Positions 7,001 through 8,397 of a DNA stretch of 8,397 nucleotides are shown here, one piece after another. The position numbers and the translations under genes are program-made. The notes under the pieces are model-generated. The model searched no databases, was not told where the DNA came from, and worked only from the letters and a program-made list of their open reading frames with translations. This DNA comes from Saprospiraceae bacterium. Lineage in GTDB: Bacteria > Bacteroidota > Bacteroidia > Chitinophagales > Saprospiraceae. The first letter of the stretch is position 1, and each line of letters opens with the position of its first letter. Location: assembly GCA_013002625.1 (NCBI GenBank), contig JABDJE010000249.1, forward strand, positions 1 to 8,397, given 5' to 3'.

Positions 7001-8397
7001 CCTGCGGTTTTAAGTTATTTGAGAGTCCAAAATTTCTCTTTACAAGGTATGTCTCCTTCTCTTTTTAATGAGACCGATACTGATGGTGGACATCTATCAT
7101 ATATATGGTTTGATTTGTCTGGAAACTCCCCAGCCACGATACCTCCTGGAGGTTCAATTTTTGAAGTGTGTTTTGATGTTATTGGTGAGGAAGGAGATAT
7201 TTCACCATTGTTAAATAGTGATACACCAACACCTGTTCAAGTAGCGAGAGGAAGTGAGGCATTACCTTTAAATTTAGTTTCAGGATCTGTAACCGTAGGG
7301 TCGTCAAATTGTGATACAAGTCAGGACCAGCAGAAACCAGTTCCATATTGTATAAATTTATCTACTGCTCTCATTCAAGCCCCTAATAATGTGGTAGAAT
7401 TATGGGCAATTGATTTTGATGCAGGCAGTTTTGATAATTGCTCGAAGCCCGAAAATTTGAGATTCACATTTTCGGATACGCATCCTGAATTGGATTCGGA
7501 GTTCGTTGGTTCTTCCAGGTCTTCTAAAAGGAATTTCACATTAGATGATGTAGACCCTGTAACCGGGTTTACTGAAGTAAAAGTATACGTGTGGGATGAA
7601 GCAGATAATAAAGACTTCTGTATTGTAAATCTAAGATTAGTTGATAACACCAATGATCCTTGTCATTCGAATACAGAAGATAATATTCAATGGCCATTGG
7701 CTGAAATATCAATCAATCAAGCTGGACTAAGCTCTCAAGATGTTTCACCTGAATTATTGGTGTCTAACTTTTCCTTTAATGAATCCGATGTAATGCCTAC
7801 CTATATAAACACAACATGTGTTGATGGATTAGCTCAAACCTATGCTGATCAGGTATTCAATATATCTGCTGAATCATTCAAGATAATTAGAGAGTGGACT
7901 GTCTTGGACTGGTATACTGCAAATTATTATCAGTACTATCAGCTTATTAGAATTAATCTTGGCAATAATCTGATCTGTGACTTTTTGCCTAATACAGCAC
8001 CAGTAGGAGACTGCGATTCAGGACATACCCTAGATGATGATGTCGAATGGCCTGCTGACATCATGATAGCAGATCACCGAATTACCCCTGATGAATTAGA
8101 AACATTCTCCGGAATACCATCTAAGGATAGTAGACCTGTGTTTTATAATGCCGATGCTAGTTTATATACTTCCGTTTATATAGATGTATTGATTAGCTTG
8201 AGTACAACTACTTTGATCCTCGATCGTCAATGGACTGTTGGCCGATCAGATAATCCAACAGTAAATTGGGAGTACAGCCAAAAAATAACAGTTGACATTA
8301 CGATGTTTAGCAACCTTGTTACTGTTAACACCATTTTCAATAGGCCGATGCCGAATGTTAATTTGAATGATCAAACGGCAACTGACCTGACTGGATC
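4055..8397 (+). CDS. Giant secreted multidomain surface protein (cohesin-like and HYR-like modules), 3' end beyond window
   Basis: One frame stays open from ATG 4055 to the window edge (1447 codons plus two bases), so the protein is larger than visible. Residues 1-20 are a Sec signal peptide (MKYLIFTLLAVCSFIQIGHS) with likely cleavage before Gln21, a common mature N-terminus in type IX-secreted proteins. Modules in order: cohesin-like 22-166; a beta segment 170-246; HYR-like 247-332; a Cys-containing module with RTWSIPGTSNTC 333-444; WP/TVxDW module 445-566; LRWQVYLDLNND...DQCGNV module 567-729; PYCIN module 730-841; HYR-like 842-943; second cohesin-like 944-1081; second PYCIN module 1094-1197; WP modules 1207-1301 and 1325-1418. 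The visible part holds no enzyme motif. An adhesive or structural surface role is inferred. A C-terminal type IX sorting domain is expected downstream but not seen. The gene lies 18 bp after the anti-sigma gene and is a plausible target of the sigma factor. Confidence 0.88.
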   Translation, partial: MKYLIFTLLAVCSFIQIGHSQVTFNMEVDAALSNNEFTYVDVTVEDFENIVSFQFAMLWNPDVFKVEAVNNYNASLQGFGPATTALPDETNSGDDGIARMIWFDPSTAANSLPDGSQLFTIKFSHTGNACESSELKFGDASPTWIEIIDGNLLEIDLLTTPITMTIPGSGCGGSTSCNEEVTVNPQVFNCEVNLTEDQLINGNAFANVTINPSVLTSANLNLTTDVTVTYTLDGVTEQCVVEVTYIDNVPPVAVVVSDLTVSLSTDPATPPSARVFAETVDEGSFDNCSAVTFSPPYFDFDCSDIGVQTIVLQVEDEAGNTNQAWTTVTIEYNSNGPIDLTCPEDVVVDCSVDIVDPAIIESTLGFGIGTAGCLPVYSDVFDYDANADGDINDTFTIGGEEFNERFSIGCNNGPVVRTWSIPGTSNTCDQLIVLREAGPFDGNTMIDWPYSLNAFVDYGDNDGTVGCGNAAIDPAEIELLPDPINPTYSEVNIVCKDDLCELPLIDEENVCNLVGMSLESDTFFFEGDACLKIIQTYTVIDWCSYDPIAPDEEGIWTWTVIAKFNDSNPPQLVAEDMMLACDNALSVTATATDFSNPSDPASGCTSDELRWQVYLDLNNDLTFEREWSSFVEEDLNTPNDPLWSDDNLEDNLVVYGYSIPDVRVGNKGDVDNANSQFVKAGTPYSINIPGNLFVESNTQHRVVWKAYDQCGNVTSVTSYFTLDRSIDNIAPTPYCINFVTAKLEDPDGNGPEEPQVDIWAIDFNAGSFDNCTSKENLRYSFTSLNPDTDITFVQGTQSAKITFDQADLTGASFKDYDLKVYVWDESDNQDFCAVKLRITEDAAPCLISNISCGDYLVELNDSGFASITTDQLDISYSNPCNLSNIQLSFSPIIPDQTTLNLSCSEKGNTLQEVYVYVNGLLSGQCKALIKVIDPFNACPFIEDEVTLKFNNYVASMGDEICVQLQTDGFNDINGLQGSMEWDPAVLSYLRVQNFSLQGMSPSLFNETDTDGGHLSYIWFDLSGNSPATIPPGGSIFEVCFDVIGEEGDISPLLNSDTPTPVQVARGSEALPLNLVSGSVTVGSSNCDTSQDQQKPVPYCINLSTALIQAPNNVVELWAIDFDAGSFDNCSKPENLRFTFSDTHPELDSEFVGSSRSSKRNFTLDDVDPVTGFTEVKVYVWDEADNKDFCIVNLRLVDNTNDPCHSNTEDNIQWPLAEISINQAGLSSQDVSPELLVSNFSFNESDVMPTYINTTCVDGLAQTYADQVFNISAESFKIIREWTVLDWYTANYYQYYQLIRINLGNNLICDFLPNTAPVGDCDSGHTLDDDVEWPADIMIADHRITPDELETFSGIPSKDSRPVFYNADASLYTSVYIDVLISLSTTTLILDRQWTVGRSDNPTVNWEYSQKITVDITMFSNLVTVNTIFNRPMPNVNLNDQTATDLTG
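4118..4552 (+). repeat. Cohesin-like domain 1 of the giant protein
   Basis: Residues 22-166 directly follow the signal peptide and have the cohesin-type layout: EFTYVDVTVEDFENIVSFQF, then AMLWNPDVFKVEAV (strand plus NP turn), then ARMIWFDPS, then LPDGSQLFTIKFSHTG, ending in the strand ITMTIP. The same landmarks in the same order recur in residues 944-1081. Cohesins are beta-sandwich domains that bind dockerins in cellulosomes. In Bacteroidota, cohesin-like domains also occur outside cellulosomes with unknown partners, so binding cannot be assumed. Confidence 0.65.
4562..5386 (+). other. Beta segment, HYR-like domain and RTW/Cys module of the giant protein
   Basis: This covers residues 170-444. 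Residues 170-246 are a Cys-poor beta segment (VTVTYTLDGVTEQC). Residues 247-332 fit a HYR domain: DNVPPVAVVVSDLTVSLS, then DEGSFDNCSAV, then CSDIGVQTIVLQVEDEAGNT. HYR domains are immunoglobulin-like and found in adhesive extracellular proteins. Residues 333-444 begin with LTCPEDVVVDCSVD and contain RTWSIPGTSNTCDQLIVL, like the repeat modules of other Saprospiraceae-type giant proteins. They also contain an Asp-rich loop at 382-393 (DYDANADGDIND) that could bind calcium. Confidence 0.6.
5387..5752 (+). repeat. WP/TVxDW module, copy 1 (cysteine-rich)
   Basis: Residues 445-566 open with MIDWPYSL (Trp448), continue through DPAEIELLPDPINPTYSEVN, and close with CLKIIQTYTVIDWCSYDP (Cys530, Trp542, Cys543) and WTWTVIAKFND. 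This copy keeps many cysteines, including those flanking the TVIDW strand, so it is the form closest to the usual module. Two further copies near the right edge keep the outline but have lost most cysteines. Confidence 0.6.
5753..6241 (+). other. LRW/DQCGNV beta module of the giant protein
   Basis: Residues 567-729 contain NPPQLVAEDMMLACDNALSV, GCTSDELRWQVYLDLNND, and, after an Asp/Asn-rich stretch, HRVVWKAYDQCGNVTSV followed by SYFTLDR. The last strand pair (VVWKAYDQCGN) is a typical HYR-like ending. The DLNNDLTFE stretch could be a calcium site. In proteins of this style the module is usually followed directly by a PYC module, as it is here. Confidence 0.5.
6242..6577 (+). repeat. PYCIN/GSFDNC module, copy 1
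   Basis: Residues 730-841 run from APTPYCINFVTA through DIWAIDFNAGSFDNCTSKEN and LRYSFTSLNPDTD to LKVYVWDESDNQDFCAVKLR. Copy 2 (residues 1094-1197) matches at PYCIN, WAIDF-x-AGSFDNC, ENLR, KVYVWDE-x-DN-x-DFC-x-V-x-LR. The conserved cysteines probably form disulfides within the beta-sandwich. This is a protein-level duplication. The DNA has diverged, so it is not a recent copy. Confidence 0.75.
6578..6883 (+). other. Degenerate HYR-like module between PYCIN copy 1 and cohesin-like domain 2
   Basis: Residues 842-943 read as a weak HYR-like unit: CLISNISCGDYLVELNDSGF, SITTDQLDISYSNPCN, LNLSCSEKGNTLQEVYVYVN, then GQCKALIKVIDP. The order of a first strand, a Ser/Asn-Cys turn, a Cys-containing strand and a final Cys-x-x-x-I-x-V-x-D strand matches HYR-like repeats, but the usual GSxDNC and DxxGN motifs are changed. 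Confidence is moderate. Confidence 0.45.
6884..7297 (+). repeat. Cohesin-like domain 2 of the giant protein
   Basis: Residues 944-1081 share the landmarks of the N-terminal domain: EVTLKFNNYVASMGDEICVQ, DINGLQGSMEWDPAVLSYL, FSLQGMSPSLFNETDTDGGH, LSYIWFDLSG, IPPGGSIFEVCFDVIGEEGD and the closing strand SGSVTVG. It lies deep inside the protein between a HYR-like module and PYCIN copy 2. Confidence 0.68.
7334..7645 (+). repeat. PYCIN/GSFDNC module, copy 2
   Basis: Residues 1094-1197 run from KPVPYCINLSTA through LWAIDFDAGSFDNCSKPENL and LRFTFSDTHPELD to VKVYVWDEADNKDFCIVNLR. The match to copy 1 is close over both ends, while the middle (residues about 1145-1170) is diverged and contains a basic SSRSSKR stretch. 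Unlike copy 1, it is not preceded by the LRW/DQCGNV module but by a short linker after cohesin-like domain 2. Confidence 0.75.
7673..7957 (+). repeat. WP/TVxDW module, copy 2 (cysteine-poor)
   Basis: Residues 1207-1301 open with TEDNIQWPLAEISI (Trp1213), continue through SPELLVSN and PTYINTTCVDG, then TYADQVFNIS, and end with FKIIREWTVLDWYTANYYQY and QLIRIN. Where copy 1 has Cys530 and Cys543, this copy has Phe1275 and Tyr1287, so the pair of cysteines is replaced by two aromatic residues while the strand between them is kept. Confidence 0.6.
8027..8308 (+). repeat. WP/TVxDW module, copy 3 (most diverged)
   Basis: Residues 1325-1418 open with TLDDDVEWPADIMIADHRIT (Trp1332) and PDELETFSG, continue with DSRPVFYNADASLYTSVYID, and end with ILDRQWTVGRSDNPTVNWEY and KITVDITMF. 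The WTV strand is kept (Trp1393) but the following DW is gone, and the module has no cysteine. The order WP, P-x-L/I-x, Y, QWTV and a final K/R-I-x-V strand supports common origin with copies 1 and 2. Confidence 0.5.
8309..8397 (+). other. Start of a further domain at the window edge, possibly carboxypeptidase-regulatory-like
   Basis: Residues 1419-1447 (SNLVTVNTIFNRPMPNVNLN, then DQTATDLTG) resemble the beginning of a carboxypeptidase-regulatory-like or SdrD-B-like fold: a strand, N-R-P-M-P-N-V, then a T-D-x-x-G turn. In related giant proteins such a domain often comes near the C-terminus. The call is weak because only about 30 residues are visible. Confidence 0.3.

Noticed and set aside
4511..7653. 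Several minus-strand open frames of 60-90 codons within the giant gene
   Set aside because: All lie antisense to one uninterrupted 1447-codon frame whose translation shows a signal peptide and repeated modules, so they are shadows.

Overview
The window looks like chromosomal DNA of a Bacteroidota bacterium, most likely of the Saprospiraceae/Lewinella type (inferred from protein style; no rRNA or housekeeping gene is present to prove it). The signs are AT-rich DNA, starts without clear Shine-Dalgarno sequences (for example TAATTAATG), lipoproteins with acidic residues after the lipid-bearing cysteine, an ECF sigma factor followed by a single-span membrane protein with a barrel-like end, and a very long secreted protein built from HYR-like and cohesin-like modules. 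There are no tRNAs, rRNAs, insertion sequences, CRISPR arrays or phage genes.

Layout. Positions 1-209 (minus strand) hold the 5' end of a gene for a serpin-family protease-inhibitor lipoprotein, cut by the window edge. A 125-bp divergent intergenic region follows (210-334). The rest is one tightly packed plus-strand gene set with gaps of 15, 15 and 18 bp: a 558-residue lipoprotein with a FAM171-like beta-sandwich segment (335-2011), an ECF sigma factor (2027-2605, TTG start), a putative anti-sigma factor whose C-terminal half looks like an outer-membrane beta-barrel (2621-4036), and an open frame of at least 1447 codons that runs off the right edge (4055 to beyond 8397). The last gene takes up half the window. 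It starts with a signal peptide and contains two cohesin-like domains, a HYR-like domain, two copies of a PYCIN/GSFDNC module and three copies of a WP/TVxDW module.

How the genes may work together (inference). The order lipoprotein, sigma factor, membrane anti-sigma, giant secreted protein suggests a self-contained envelope-signalling unit. The anti-sigma protein could sense the state of the envelope or of surface export and release the sigma factor. The two flanking genes encode surface or secreted products and are the obvious candidate targets. The most unusual point is that one polypeptide appears to combine a cytoplasmic sigma-binding tail, one inner-membrane helix, a low-complexity linker of about 160 residues and a barrel-like domain ending in an aromatic residue. 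If real, it would physically span the envelope.
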